A model generated the notes under the pieces. The model saw only the letters and a list, made by a program, of their open reading frames with translations. It did no database searches and was not told the DNA's origin. Both the position numbers and the translations under genes were made by a program. A stretch of DNA of 64,000 bases, from contig CM032228.1 in assembly GCA_019009955.1 (NCBI GenBank), positions 179,637,501 through 179,701,500 on the forward strand, given 5' to 3'. Source of the DNA: Riptortus pedestris (Eukaryota > Arthropoda > Insecta > Hemiptera > Alydidae). Below are positions 1-12,543 of this stretch, piece by piece; the stretch's first letter is position 1; every line of letters starts with the position of its first letter.

Positions 1-2970
1 TTAAAAATTTCAAACCAACCTAATGAATACGAAGCCCACTAATTAGAGTTCAGAATAAATAAAAGTAAACAAAACTTGTATGGACGGTGAAAAAGCATCC
101 TGATTATGTAAACTCAAACAATTCTGAAAAGTAAATGCTTGTTGTCCTAATGAGCAATCATTAACAAGTACATTTTAATATATATACGCTTTCTCCGTTA
201 TTCACTGAACGTACTAGCATAACAAAAAGCCTACATTTCTAGGTGCATATACTGTTCATGCATTATTTACTTTAATAATATATGTAAAAAAAAATAAACA
301 CGAGACGTCAACTTATATTCCAGTCATATATTCTTTGCTTGAACTAATATAAGTTGTAATTACGCGTAAAGTAAAAATAAATTCTGTCTTAAGAATGCAA
401 TTGCGTACTTCGAGCCCGTGTCAAGCCCACAGAGAAGGAAGCCTCATGAAAAATTCATTTGCTAATATATCTCAACCAGAAGTTTTTATTGATGTTTTAT
501 TAATAGCTTGCCCCAGTTTCACCAACGTAATAGACCCCTACTGGACATAGACTCCATTATCAGCGCTTATTCAAGCTTGATTTTTTTCATAGAGCCTCGT
601 TTTATAATATGTTATTTATATCATCAGCGATATTGTACGTAATGTTTTCTTTATGAACAACTATCATAACTACTCAAGATACTTTAAATTATATACTGAC
701 TACTTAATAATTTTTTATTAATGAAGGAATTATTTACAGCATTGTTCCCTTACATCTCCCTCTCTCCTTCACGGAAGAGATGTTTATATGGGCAATATTA
801 GTCTCAACCCATTTATTTCACGTTCAATTCTCAACTTGTTGTGAATTTGGTATTATCAGACCTTATCAGTAATCAGCTACGGAGGTTCTAGTCTAGTCAT
901 AACACGATATCCATCGATTCTACATAAGAGATAACGAAAATGAGGCCCGACCAAATTTTATAAAGACACATACTATATATATTATATATTATATATATAT
1001 ATAGAAACAAAATACATAATGAAATGGAGAAAGAAGATGAGAACTAAAATGAAGAAATGAAGGGGAAAACTGAGAGAGGTTTGGATTTAATCACCAGATC
1101 ACAGATTGAATAAAAAATGAAGTCGAGATATAAAGAGGTAGGAAAGACAACACAGAAATATAATAATAACCATGTTATTATTATATTTCTGTAGTATAAT
1201 AATAACGTAAACAAACAGTTAAGTAAAATCAAATATTAAATTATATAGAAATATTAACTTCTACAGACATTTTAAGTGCAAAATACAATATTTACAAAAA
1301 TTATTGTGGAAATTGTAATAGAACATACATAGTTGAATCAAAAATATTACTTAAAAAGAGGATAGTGCAACATAGAAAATGTATAGTAGACCGAGAACTA
1401 TGCCAAACACTGCTATCGGATAATGCAGTGGAAAATGATATGTTTAAAATTTCCAAATATTCAGTTTTGAGTTAATATAACAAATGCATCATAAGAAATA
1501 TCAGAAGAAGGTCTTTACATCTTGGAAAAAAAAAGAATATTATAAATAAAAAGAAACAAAAAACTTGAAGAGTAAAAAATAATTTATAAATGGCTTCCAA
1601 TGAATAACTCAATCAAATAAATATGTTTTTCTTTTAAATCTAAAGTAACACACAAATAAAAGTGTTTTAATAGCAGAAGGTAAGGTATTTTTTTTTTGTA
1701 TCTTATAATCATTTATATAACATATATATTTATTTAGGGAATGCGCTATATTATGGATTTTTACTATTCGTTGGAATGAGGTTTTACTTGGAATAGCCTT
1801 AATAAATTTCCACAGGTAACTATTTTTCTTTCAACCCGCTACAACGTGAAACACGGTCAGTTAATTACTTCGACTTCATGTCATAATCCCTGGATAATCC
1901 TATCACATTATTTCGTTGAATGCTGGAATGATAAATTCGTTATTTTTTGACGGGAAAATATTTTTTTTTTTAACCTAGTGAAAGATAATAAGTTAATCAA
2001 TAGACTTGAATAGCCATTCTATGCCTCACACGTAAAACATTATCACGCCAATTTCATGAAAGCAAAGGGATTATTCGAAGCTAGTTAACTAAATACTTCT
2101 ATTTCTATGGGAAGTCATTATAAATTCGTCCAATTCCCACCTTTTACTTTATGGATATGGAAATTGAATGACTGTACAGTTCTTGTACATGTTAAAGGAT
2201 ATTTCTGTTTTGTGATGAAAATAACGATTTCGTCATAAGTAAATCCAATCTTTATATTTACACGGAGAACCATTTCTATCTGTACCCGTCAACGTCTAGT
2301 ATCCAATTAAATTAGTAGTGACTAATAAATAAAGATGGTATAGTTGAATATAATACATTTTATTTAACAAAATACTATATCCCCGCCTAAGTCTCTCATT
2401 CTCTCCTTTCTTCTTGATTCTTGATAAAGGCGATCTATTTAATTCGCTCTGCCCTGCTACTGACTCTCCCTCTAATTTAATAGGGCTTCCTTTGACCACA
2501 CCCAGAGGCATTTATTCCAACTACTTCTATAAGCATTTATTCTACAGGGGCAGTTAATCCGAGTTAGCGCCCTCTATTGGCCGTTAGCTAGGCTCTGCAT
2601 TCTCAATAACTCTTACTTCTTATACAACACAGAGGCTTGGGATCCTCTGCTCATAGATATTGTAATTTAGCAGAACCGATCCAAGTATATGTTTGCTTTC
2701 TTAATTACTGTAAAACGTGTCTTCTACATCCTCCAAATTTTTAATTCTATTTTCTCATTACTTTTGAATACAATGAAAAATAGGGTATTGAAGAGCACTT
2801 GTTCCTTGTTCTACCGTTATGTGTTTATGAAATTAAAACGACTCTTAGGACCCACACATAACCTGCTCTCTAAAACTCAATCCAAAGCCCAGCAAACCTA
2901 ACTATACATTATCTTTAAAAAAAATAAGAAGAAGAAGAAGAAATTAAACCCTCACTATTAATTAATCACA
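1..2970. other. AT-rich intergenic or intronic DNA, no gene recognised
   Basis: I see no open frame with recognisable protein similarity. A short (TA)-rich patch lies near 970-1003 and a perfect small hairpin at 1153-1191. The open frames of 62-71 codons here have no motif and look like chance. Confidence 0.6.
1153..1191. repeat. Perfect 18-bp inverted repeat with 3-base loop
   Basis: The left arm CAGAAATATAATAATAAC (1153-1170) is followed by CAT and then its exact reverse complement (1174-1191). The arms are AT-rich, so the hairpin is weak for its length. It could be a microsatellite-driven palindrome or a fragment of a foldback element. Confidence 0.8.
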
Positions 2971-2973
2971 TAT

Positions 2974-3988
2974 TAGCAGATTCCCTGTAAGGGAAATTTA
3001 AAACATTTCTCCAAATGTCTATCGATCCTACCCTGGAGATGACGAAAATGAGGTCTGTTCAAAACTATATACAGTTTGGTCGTTTAACACCCTAACGATT
3101 TGTATGATCGTTACCAAACTCAATATTTGAACTTTTTATTAAAACTGAAGATCATGTTCGTTAATGGCTGTACTCGGAACACTTAGAGTGGAGTGTAGAG
3201 GGGTAAATTAAAAAGAAAATCAAAATATTACTGTCATTATTTGTCAGATGGAAAACATTTATAAAACCAATTTTAGGCAAATATCATTTTCTATAATAAT
3301 TTATATAAATTCTCTATCTTGAATATTAAACTAGATATTTTTATTTGTTTACTTTTCAGCCTTTTGTAAACTCCTATTCATGTCATATGAAGAATAAGCT
3401 GACATCACGAACCACATTATTCAAAGATTAAATATTAATATAAATGAAATATTGTTTTACTAGAACTTTTAACCATGTGAGATATGTGCAAATAGTTTTG
3501 ATAAACGTCATCATTTGGTGGGAAATCATGTTTATTTTAGAATCATTTAGTTTACAAATGCTTCATGAATTTCTAAACTATATTTTTATTTGATTAACGT
3601 CACTCGCGATTTTAACAGTTTTATAGAAAACTAAAAATTGTATTAGGTTATGGCTGTAATCGGCCTTTGGAGATGTGGGAGGGGGGCTTATATAGTGAAT
3701 AATGTTTGAAAATTCAACATACCATGGATTCTATGAGTCGAATCGAAAACTGTTATATAACCAATGTTGTTGAAATTATGTTCTATTTTTTTTTTTTAAT
3801 ACAATTTCTCTAACTTGAATACTAATGGAGTAATTTCTATTTTTTTGGCCAAATGACATATTAATTCTGGTTTACATATCACATTGCGGCAGAGAATAGA
3901 TGTTGAGATAATATTATCAGTGTATCATATTCCAGTGGGAGTGAAATCTGCTTAGTTTTCGCGTCACCGGGGTGACAGTTTTTTTTTG
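2974..3988 (-). mobile_element. Family A copy A1, old, with duplicated inner module
   Basis: It starts at the TAGCAGATTCCCTGTAAGGG end and ends at a damaged GTGACAG plus T-run. The conserved inner block, with GAGATGACGAAAATGAGG and a GATCGTTACCAAACTC motif, lies near 3035-3125. A second block resembling the GGCTGTAATCGG plus G-run segment recurs near 3650-3690, so this copy holds part of the interior twice. Copy A15 (42.7-43.8 kb) shares that arrangement. Divergence from the other copies is high, which suggests an old insertion. Confidence 0.7.
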
Positions 3989-4539
3989 ATTCCGGGCCCA
4001 CTCATTTAAGACTGACATTGTCAATAAAGAAAAATAAATAAATGATATAGATAACCAAACTTCAGCTTTAATTTCAATTTGGGAACAGTTACGAGGTTTT
4101 TATTTATTTTAGAAAATAGAAAATAAATATGTACTTCAAACTTTGGTTCTATAGACATGTCAATGGAAACATTTAATTTTAGAATTGGCTACTTCACATA
4201 ATTACTTACTATCTATGGTAGTTTTTTGGTTTTACATTGCAGTTAGTTTATTCCTTTTTAAAACGTTGATAACATATGTGAACAAGATATATAACAAAAT
4301 CAATTACTCAAATAAACATATCAGACTTTATCGTGTACCCAGCTATAAGCAAATGTTATAAAATATTTCATCAAATATATCAAACTGCCACGTACTAAAT
4401 ATTTCTTTTGAGATCATCGACTAGTAAGCAGTCACATGTACAGTGAATTATAGCTACCATTGCAAGTATATCACAAAACTGAGAGGAACGTATGTAAAGT
4501 CAAAGGCTGCACACCAGTGCCAAAATTCCATGAGTAGAA

Positions 4540-4847
4540 GGAGGGGTATATTGAAGGCAGAAAACATGAATGTGCGAATAACTCGCTTAATATTCGACCA
4601 AAGAGGAATTGTATATAAGAATAGTCAAAAAATGGCATCAATAGTTTAACAAGATTGGTTCTATTACATTTTTCTGTCTGACGCATAGGTGCGGTGACAT
4701 TTAAAATTTTCAAATAGATATAAAGAGTTTTGAACGGACCTTCATCATCTCCTGGTTAGGATTGGTGGATATTTTGAGGAAGTTTTAGAAAATTCAACCA
4801 TGAGTAGAACCGCAATAACTGATTTCTTTTAAGTGAAAATTCTTAAA
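4540..4847 (+). mobile_element. Family A relic A2, 3' part only
   Basis: From about 4715 it reads TTTTGAACGGACC, a degraded CATCTCCTGG block, and CATGAGTAGAACC, ending near AAGTGAAAATTCTTAAAA. This matches the 3' end of family A with its palindrome mutated. The stretch from 4540 resembles the inner block seen again at 9840-9900 (AATAACTCGCTTAATA). The GTCCGTC end is absent. Confidence 0.55.
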
Positions 4848-4849
4848 AA

Positions 4850-5430
4850 TACAAAGCTTTTATGTTTTTAAGGATATGCTATACATGACTGGCACTTAGC
4901 ATTCACGCAATATTAAAGAAAATCCCGGGTACTAAGGTCTGTAGTAACAGAGTATTGATGATTCATTAGAAATAATTATAATAATTTCCTATTCTATATA
5001 TCCACAACTAATTCAAATAAACATAAGTTCTAGACTACCTCTTAGAATAAAAAGCTTGAAAAGAGGGAATAAAGATGGGGACAATGAAGTTAAATCAGAC
5101 ACTGTTTTTATTTCTTTAATATGCTTAACAAATTATTATTACTTTTTATTTGACAGAGAACTTTCCTCTGACTAAAGTAGCCCAGCATTGGCAGGAGGCC
5201 ATGGATGAAGACAGAAAATTCTATACATATCCCTCTAATTAAATTAAAAAGTAATTAATCATTGAAATATTATTGAAGGTGTGTTTCACCCCAACCCATT
5301 AACAAAATGAAGTGTTCAGCCTTAGTAGGAATATTGATAAGTAATTGTCAGTTCTTCAACTCCCCAAGCCCGGGATGTTGTTTTGTGGCGGTTTACTTAA
5401 TTTCTTGTTTGTTTGTTTGTTTTTTTGTTG
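4850..5430. other. No feature recognised
   Basis: AT-rich sequence without recognisable coding similarity. A (TTTG)n-like patch is present at about 5405-5425, just before the 3' end of the minus-strand LINE fragment. Confidence 0.5.
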
Positions 5431-5439
5431 GCTTTACAG

Positions 5440-6230
5440 GCCTTAGAGGTTGTTGTACGCCATGATGAGCCTCCTCCACCCCTGTCTCTCCTGGGTTTTG
5501 GCATTCCAGTCCAATATGTGGGACTCCGTAGTGTCCTTCACACACTCAACAATTTCATATTCGTTCTCCCTCGAGACTGGGAACCCACCACCTTGGGCCT
5601 ACTGCGACCCTAAAAACCTTAGGGTCAAACCTTTCAACCTTCCTTTCCAGAGTACCCATCAACGCCCATGTCACGCCCATATATGAGTACAGGTTTAATA
5701 ATTGAGTTATAGACCCTTTTGCCCAGTTTCAAGGATCGTGAGATTTTCCTTGATATTCAGACTCGAGGAAAAAAACCGCGATTGGCACTAGTTATTCTTT
5801 GGCCGATTTCAGTAAACTGTTTGTTGATACTGTAGCTCCAAGGTATTTCAATTTTTCTACTTTACAGAATGATAGGCCTCTACACTAACTGCCATGTACG
5901 GCTGAAATGTCCTGCCTGTAAGACTAAATGTCTTTTCTTAGTTTACATTCCAGCCTACCTGTTTCATCTTTCAATGAACCAGTGAAAGACATGTCCGCTT
6001 TCTTGCTTCTGAGGACAGCTATGTCATCTGCTTATGAGAGGAAGTTTTTCATGTTGCCTACATGTATTTCCCCATTCACCTTGGAAACTTGTGGTATAAC
6101 CTTAATCAAGGCTTGGTTGAACAGCACAGGAGGTTATCACTTTGTCTCAATCCTGACTTAACTTCAAATACTTCGGGAATTTCCCATCGTACCATCGCCC
6201 GACAGAGGGAGCCATTGATGAACACTGTTC
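5440..6230 (-). pseudogene. Decayed non-LTR retrotransposon reverse transcriptase
   Basis: On the minus strand, going from 6230 down, the frames spell a VFEVKSGLRQ motif (6137-6170), then an ALIKV segment, then NFLS-stop-ADDIAVL at about 6010-6045. Here the tyrosine of the catalytic YADD box has become TAA (6032-6034). Further down come EKLKYLGATVSTNSLL and ERKVERFDPKVFR, which match the thumb and C-terminal region of insect LINEs (the usual patterns are KYLG and ERKVLR). At least one frameshift lies between the RLRQ and ADD boxes, and several stops interrupt it. The copy lacks the upstream catalytic aspartate box, so it is 5'-truncated near 6230. It is dead. The clade cannot be fixed from this fragment. 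Confidence 0.7.
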
Positions 6231-6883
6231 GCGATAGAATGAATTCCGCGAAGAGTGAAGTAGGTGCAAGAAATCCATGACGTCATCCACCGCCACTCAG
6301 CCTTGCCCTGGACTGGGGACCTCGCTGCCGGCGTATCCAGCCACTAGGGGTCCGGCAGGAAAGGGCAAGAAGACTGGACAAGATGGGAGCCTAGTGCGGC
6401 TAGTGAAAGGAGCTATATTTTCACCGAGGTGAAAAACCCCTGAACCATGCAAGAGTAGTCGTAAAAGGGCCCGTCGGGCGATGAATCAGAGAAGAAACAA
6501 GGAGGGGAAGAAAAGGACAATAAAATAAAGTGAGCACTCACATTCATTTCAACATTCTTCGCACATCGAAGCTAGCAGCTCCACCACAAGTTCCAATCAA
6601 CCCACAGCAGCTCACCAATGGATCATCATTAGATATCAAAAGCTCAACAATTTACTTATTATTTGTTCTTATTATCGACCACAAACATGGTCCATGTAAT
6701 TATATCTATTGTACACTTCCATGCCTTATAATTTGCACCACCCCCTCTCACCATACAGTCCACTCTCTCAAACTCAAAAAAAGGGGCGAAGGGGCATCTC
6801 CCTATATATCCTTTAATGGGAAGCCTCTTCGATCCCCAAACAAACACCCTTGTCAATCTGTCAAGTGTTCTATCATTATTTTC
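6231..6883. other. GC-richer stretch without recognised gene
   Basis: 6270-6480 is clearly richer in G and C than its surroundings, with segments such as GGGGACCTCGCTGCCGG, and may be the noncoding part of an unrecognised element. From 6530 a 164-codon open frame runs into the foldback at 6898-7057, but it has no family motif and its reading depends on the inverted repeat. I do not call it a gene. Confidence 0.4.
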
Positions 6884-6897
6884 AAAAGACAACTTCT

Positions 6898-7057
6898 CAG
6901 TTGTCTTTTGTGGCATATCTCCAGCGGTGTCTATAGTGTGGTGGACCCCGATATTTCGCCGGTCTTCCAACCGGCTTCTTCTGGTTGGAAGACCGGCGAA
7001 ATATCGTGGGACACCACACTATAGACACCGCTGGAGATATGCCACAAAAGACAACTG
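6898..7057. repeat. Near-perfect foldback, two 75-bp arms around a 10-base spacer
   Basis: The left arm (6898-6972, beginning CAGTTGTCTTTTGTGGCATA) and right arm (6983-7057) are reverse complements with only a few mismatches in the centre of the arms. A third, short piece of the same arm (AAAAGACAAC, 6884-6893) lies just outside, forming its own mini-hairpin with the left arm start. This suggests repeated inverted insertion of one element. The arm contains ACCGGCGAAATATCG, reminiscent of Penelope-type terminal hairpins. That assignment is weak. Confidence 0.85.
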
Positions 7058-7690
7058 AAATAAGTTCCCAGCGACGAAGTTTAAAACAACGTAAGACAAC
7101 TTCTATCAACAAAATCACAAGGTGCTTTGAAGCCAGTGGACAGGGAGTGCACGTCACTTTATACCTCCTACCGCTTCTCATTTATCTGTCTGAGGGTAAA
7201 TATCTGATCCGACATGATTCATCCACTTCTGAATCCTGTCTGGTATTCCACTAGGGCCACATCGCAGTACTGGTACATACGACTAAGCATTACGTAAGTC
7301 ACGATTTTGTTCGCTTCTGGGAGCAATCCAATTCTTCTGTAGCAATCCAATTGCGCTCACTAGTGGTGCCTTCTTTACTGACGTGTGATGAAAATCCGGG
7401 ATGTGTTCCTCTCTCGAGATTTAGTTCCTGGCCGGTTGTAGAGCAGCCTAGTACATATCTCTTGATTCCTTTTCTGAGGCTGAGAATCTTTAACTTTCTT
7501 GTTTCTTCCAAATCATCCGACATTCTTCTGTGGACCATTTCTTGGACGGCGTTCCTCCCTCCAGATCTTTACTTACTTTCTTTATTTCTGTTTATCATGG
7601 GCAATGGGTTTCCTGTCTACAATAAATGTTGTAGGATTAAATAAGAGTTGGTACCGCCAGTATAAATGATAGTATTGTCATACGTAACGG
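7058..7690. other. Unrecognised spacer between two inverted repeats
   Basis: Base composition is less AT-biased than average. A 79-codon open frame on the minus strand (7299-7538) and a 97-codon one on the plus strand (7351-7644) overlap. Neither has a motif I recognise. The position between two foldbacks suggests the remains of one Penelope-like or foldback element. Confidence 0.35.
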
Positions 7691-7692
7691 TG

Positions 7693-8038
7693 AAGACCGT
7701 CATCAGTGGCTGATGATCGAGTACAGCTAGCCAGCTCTTTCCATGCGATGGCACCATCTTCAAGCCAGTCAAAAGTTCTACTGAGTTACTTTTACGTTAG
7801 TAAGTAGTAAGTACAACACGAAAACAACTTACCTGGGCCCTAGCATAAACCACCCCTCGTTTGAACGATCTAAAATAAACAGACCCCGACTAAAACGTCC
7901 AATACGGATAACAGGTGAATAAAACCTACTGAATAATAGACAACTCACTCAGTAGAACTTTTGACGGTCTTGAAGATGGTGACATCGCATCGAAAGCGCT
8001 TGCAAGTTGTACTCAATCATTCGCCAGTGACGACGGTC
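7693..8038. repeat. Inverted repeat with ~90-bp arms and ~160-bp spacer
   Basis: 7693-7787 and 7948-8038 are reverse complements at roughly 80 percent by eye; both carry ACCATCTTCAAG and GTCAAAAGTTCTACTGAGT (or its complement). On the plus strand the right arm reads CTTGAAGATGG, then a short hairpin-like stretch, then CATCGAAAG. That spacing is seen at Penelope-like element ends and in hammerhead-like cores. The spacer has no gene. It could be terminal inverted repeats of a MITE or inverted Penelope ends. Confidence 0.75.
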
Positions 8039-8059
8039 AAACACTGCATTGTGGTACTT

Positions 8060-9720
8060 CACAGTATCTTTATTTACTCCGGAAACCATCTCATTTTCGT
8101 TTTAAGATCGCATCCAGTAATAAAATAGAGTGTATTCATTTAATAAAGAAGGCAAAATTAAAATATTACATTCACAATGTAATGTTCTTTTACATTATCA
8201 ATGTAAAAGGTTAACTCATTTCTGGAATCCTCTAGCTTGGACTCGATTCTCTTTAATTAAACCTTTGCATTATTTCAACTTGATCCGGATTTTTCAATTC
8301 AGATATATAAAATAACTAAATTACTATTTGCATACTTTGTGTTATAAATAATATCAACAATGTTTACTTTACGTTAACTCAAACATTCTATTGAGTGGCA
8401 TACCCTCCTTGATTAGCAATTCACGTCACTCACAATTAGTACATTTATTTTCATAAGGGAAATTGGGACTTCAGAAAAAATAAGATGAATATGGTATTCC
8501 TCTCCATTTGGTGGTACTTCCGCAAAATAACGGCTAGCCATCAATCGCCCTTAAGCTGTAAAGAGTTTCAAAAGAAGAATGACTCCTCATCACTTTCAAA
8601 AAGCACAAGCTGAAATCAGGGCACCGTCCATCATCAAACTGCCCAATCTAACAACGGGGTATACGATGATATTTCATCCCTCGATAATTACACCACAAGT
8701 CTATGATTTGCACAGGAAATCTTTACTTATCCTGTTATTCGGAGTTCCCTTCATCTATGAATAGCTTATGAAAACTTTATATTCAGCTATTTTTTTTTAC
8801 CATGACATTTCATGTGTATTTATATATATTAATAGATTTGTTTCAAAATGAAATTTTCTTTTCCCTTCCTGCTGACTGCTTCTTTTGAAAATTAATATTA
8901 CAATATAATATAAATCAAGTATAATTCTAAAAACAATTTCTTGCATACACCCAATTATAGTATTATTAGTGCTACTTATATATTACATATTTCTACAGAC
9001 TCAATGTTGCCTGGATTGCAACTTATTTCATGAGTAGAGTACAGTATATCTTTAGCAGTGACAGGTAATATTACCCTCAATATTTCACTGAGGGTGTTGT
9101 TTATTGCGTTTGTGACAGCTCCATCAGGACTTTGAAATCTGCAAAGTATTTCAAACTGACGAGCTTGGTGTCAACAGCCCAATTTGTAAGGCGCAATACT
9201 AAACAAAAGTCCAGAATGAAAAATAATGTAACTTTAACAGAATAATGCCTATGAATTGCTACTATGGAGAAAAATAGTTTACAAGTTTGTTTTTTGGATC
9301 TGACAGATGTTATAAGATATGGGGCAAATGTGTGAACTTAAAATAGTCAATCTAAACTTATTTTACTGATATTTCCCACAAAAATAATATGTTCCCCCTA
9401 TTATTTTTAGCACAAAATGCTGTTAATATTTTTAACAAGCTGCTTAATTCGTTTTTAACGATTTAATTGTTTAATGGTGATAATATAAAGATTAGATTAA
9501 TTTATGGATAGCAATTCCGTAATTTTCATCCAATAAGACAGGTACGTCTTGACCCAATTACTTATTATAGCCGTGAAGGAAAATGTGCTGATTGAAGCAA
9601 TTTTAACCAATTAATGACGGGTTAATGGTTTCCTGTCAGAAATATGAACATTAGATTAAAGAAGCGCTAAATAGTCCTTTTAGTTCCATGAGTTTATGGA
9701 ATATGTTCTTTCACAATTCA
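8060..9720. other. No feature recognised
   Basis: AT-rich DNA. I find no coding similarity, no RNA gene and no family A sequence until the relic beginning at 9726. Confidence 0.5.
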
Positions 9721-9725
9721 AGAAA

Positions 9726-10180
9726 AGGCAGTCACGCAGGAGCTGCGTATACGGAGCACATTTCTCACTTGCTATTATAGCACACTTGTCTCATCTCACC
9801 TCATATTTTTTATTTCAATGAAAATAAACTAATGAGTGACGGGGGGGGGTATTCGGTGGCTAAAAACAAGAAAGTACGAATAACTCGCTTAATACTTCAT
9901 TAATAATTTTATAGATCAAATAAACATTTTCCAAGCAAGAACGTAAAATCCTAATTGATGACGTGATCACACAATGAACTCTCCTGTATCTCGCATAATA
10001 AAGGTCCTTTGAAAACAATATTTGGTATTCAAGCTTAGAATAAAGTAGTTCGTGATATAACAGCTTATTCTTAATTTGACATGAGTAGGAGTGGGGGTTT
10101 ACTGCAGGCTGAAAACTAAAAAATCCAAATATTTCGTTTGACATTAATGAGGGTGAAAATATTTATATAACAACATTTAT
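9726..10180 (+). mobile_element. Family A relic A3, 5' end and inner blocks
   Basis: It begins AAGGCAGTCACGCAGGAGCT, a mutated GTCCGTCACGCAGGGGCTGC, followed by TGCGTATACGGAGCACATTTC in place of TGCGTAAACTAAGCAGATTTC. A G-run lies at 9841-9849. Further in, AGTAGGAGTGGGGGTTTACT and the block leading to AATATTTCG (10,085-10,140) match other copies. The CTGCTA end is not visible. Confidence 0.6.
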
Positions 10181-11957
10181 AAGTAATTAAATGTGCAAAA
10201 TGAATATAGAATTTTTCAATTCGAATTTTTAAATGCTAGATTTTGGAAATAACAACTTGAAATGCAGATTAGCTTTTAATACTAAAAAATATATTTTAAA
10301 CGGAATTTATTATTTTATCTTTTTCTATGACCCCAAAATAAATTTCAATTTAACTACAAAATGTTGGAAAGTTTAAAATCATAAATTTAAAAAAACATTA
10401 ATGAATTTTGAGTTTTAATATATACTTAGTTCATATATATACCAAAAATTTATAAATTTAAATTAACGTTATTCTAAAAATAGTTTTCCCAACCAAACCA
10501 AACCAATCTAAATGCAGCAATTGACATTAAATTGAAGAAATTAAAATGGACTTTAATTACTAACTTATTTTTAGGTGAAATATAAAACAATCAAACTCCT
10601 TTTCATATTTACGATTAGATAATTTTCGATTCTCAATTGTTCAGAATTTAAAAAAAGTCTGAATGAAAAATTGTGTAACTTTAACATAAAAAAAAAATCC
10701 TAATGTTTCAGATTCTCACATGATCACAGCAGTCAAATGAGCATGGCATGGACCGAGCAACATGGATAATTCAACATCATTGAGATGTAATCAATATAAA
10801 AATAACGCTTATTTGTAAAAATGAATGCATGTCATAAAATCTTGAGGTTTAAAAGCAATATATATTTTAAACTGCAAACGAGAAGGTTTTGACGTTGGGA
10901 TTCCACCCGAAATAAAATATGTACTGGTCTCCGACGGTTCTGAATCAATATATATCACTCTGTAGATCTGAAGGGCCTTGATACACGTCCTTGCTAATTT
11001 CAAAAAGTGGCTTCTATCGAGGATCCGAACCATCTCATATAATTTTCTTTTTGATGGAGATATAAAATTGTAGGTCGCCAGTGCAGAAGCAAATTTATGT
11101 TTCGTTCACATTTATTTACATCCTTAAATGGCTCATCATTAAATGAATCTACTTATCTAATGAGAGCTTAAAATTTCATTACGCTGACCATTCATAATAG
11201 CTTTGCGTTCAGTTCATTCATTCCTGTTATAGTGCTCATTTTTGTCTTTACATGAATCAGTGTATAATAAAATTTATTGCATTCATTAAAAACACTTATA
11301 GAAACATTTTTTTAGTAGTAATATGTGTAGTAATATTCTTCGTTAAGAGAAGGGAGAAAAACAATTGAGACTATAGGCTGAAAAAGTAATTAAACTATTC
11401 TTTTTGTCACAACAGTGTTATTAGAAGTGAGGAATATTGCGTACATGGAGAGAGAAAAAGACGTCCAATTCTTCACAAATTTTCATTTCAGCGCTAAGAG
11501 CTATTGAAGACTATTGTCTCTATCTTCAGAGCTACTTGCATGGGCTCATAGGGAAAGACGGCATGTGAGTCAATTTTTTTTTTTAGCTTCCATAGACCAT
11601 TGCCAGTGCCCCTTAAAATGAAGCTGGAAAACACTAAAATCAGGTCTTAGAAAATTAAAATTATCATTTAGGAAGACTGACAGTTTCCAAGATTCTCGGA
11701 AGAGTCGTTTGAAAAAATAAACATAAATGAATGTCAATGGATAAATGTAAGAAGCATTCAAAGCGATACTTGATTATGAAATGGACCTCTTCTGCATACG
11801 TTAGAGTAGAATTTCTTTAACAATTTACTATGTACTATTTTATTAAACATGTTCTACCATTAATGGAAAGACATGCTGATATTTTCATCTCACTTTCCAA
11901 TCACTAATTCTTTAGAAATAAGAACCTTTTGAAATGAGTACTTCAAATTTAAACAAG
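10181..11957. other. No feature recognised
   Basis: Very AT-rich. The 74- and 63-codon frames on the minus strand (10,809-11,033 and 11,570-11,761) show no family motif. Nothing else is seen. Confidence 0.5.
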
Positions 11958-11960
11958 AAA

Positions 11961-12361
11961 GTCCGTCACGCAGGGGCTGCGTAAACTAAGCAGATTTCCC
12001 ACGTGAAGTTTTACAATAGAGAAATTTCACGCGAGTCGATCAGTTAAGGAAACGGCCGAACTAGCCGCTCAGATTTAATATAATGCAAATATCGCGGTTA
12101 ATATTCAAGATAGAGAATAAATGTATATAACAATATTTACAGTAAATTTAATTTGTAATAAGATTGACTCTGTACAATTTTTTGATCCGACGTATAGTAA
12201 CGGAGATATTTCGAATTTTCGAAAGTCCTCCCCTCTAAACCCCGCCCCCACTGGTTCGATTTCAGCCGTTAACGAACTTGATCTTTCTTTTTACATAAAA
12301 CGACTAAATATCGAGTTTGGTAACGGTCACACAAAAATTGCGACCGCTAGAGCGGTAACAG

Positions 12362-12419
<58 letters not shown>

Positions 12420-12543
12420 TTTTGAACGGACCTCATTTTCGTCATCTACTAGGTAGGATCGATGGACATTTGAAGAAAAATTTCGAAAATTCCGCCATGA
12501 GTACAACCTCAATAGCTGATTTCCCTTAAGGGAAATCTGCTAA
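11961..12543 (+). mobile_element. Family A copy A4, complete ends, short subfamily
   Basis: Both termini are intact: GTCCGTCACGCAGGGGCTGC at the left and TTTCCCTTAAGGGAAA plus TCTGCTAA at the right. It is about 580 bp because the left half found in longer copies is replaced by a module containing CAGTTAAGGAAACGGCCG (12,043-12,060). Copy A13 shares this module. A (TA)n tract occupies 12,366-12,416, directly before GTTTTGAACGGACCTCATTT. It contains no open frame of its own; the frames rich in Ile-Tyr are translations of the microsatellite. Confidence 0.85.
12366..12416. repeat. (TA)n microsatellite inside family A
   Basis: About 50 bases of uninterrupted TA between the AGACAAA block and the ACAGTTTTGAAC block of copy A4. 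Other copies have the same block junction with different TA lengths. Confidence 0.95.

Noticed and set aside
6530..7024. 164-codon plus-strand frame, the second-longest here
   Set aside because: It ends inside the foldback, has no domain, and overlapping frames on the other strand read the same palindrome.
12121..12512. Open frames rich in alternating Ile and Tyr (also at 21.4, 22.4, 40.4 and 62.6 kb)
   Set aside because: They are translations of (TA)n or (TC)n microsatellites and appear on both strands.
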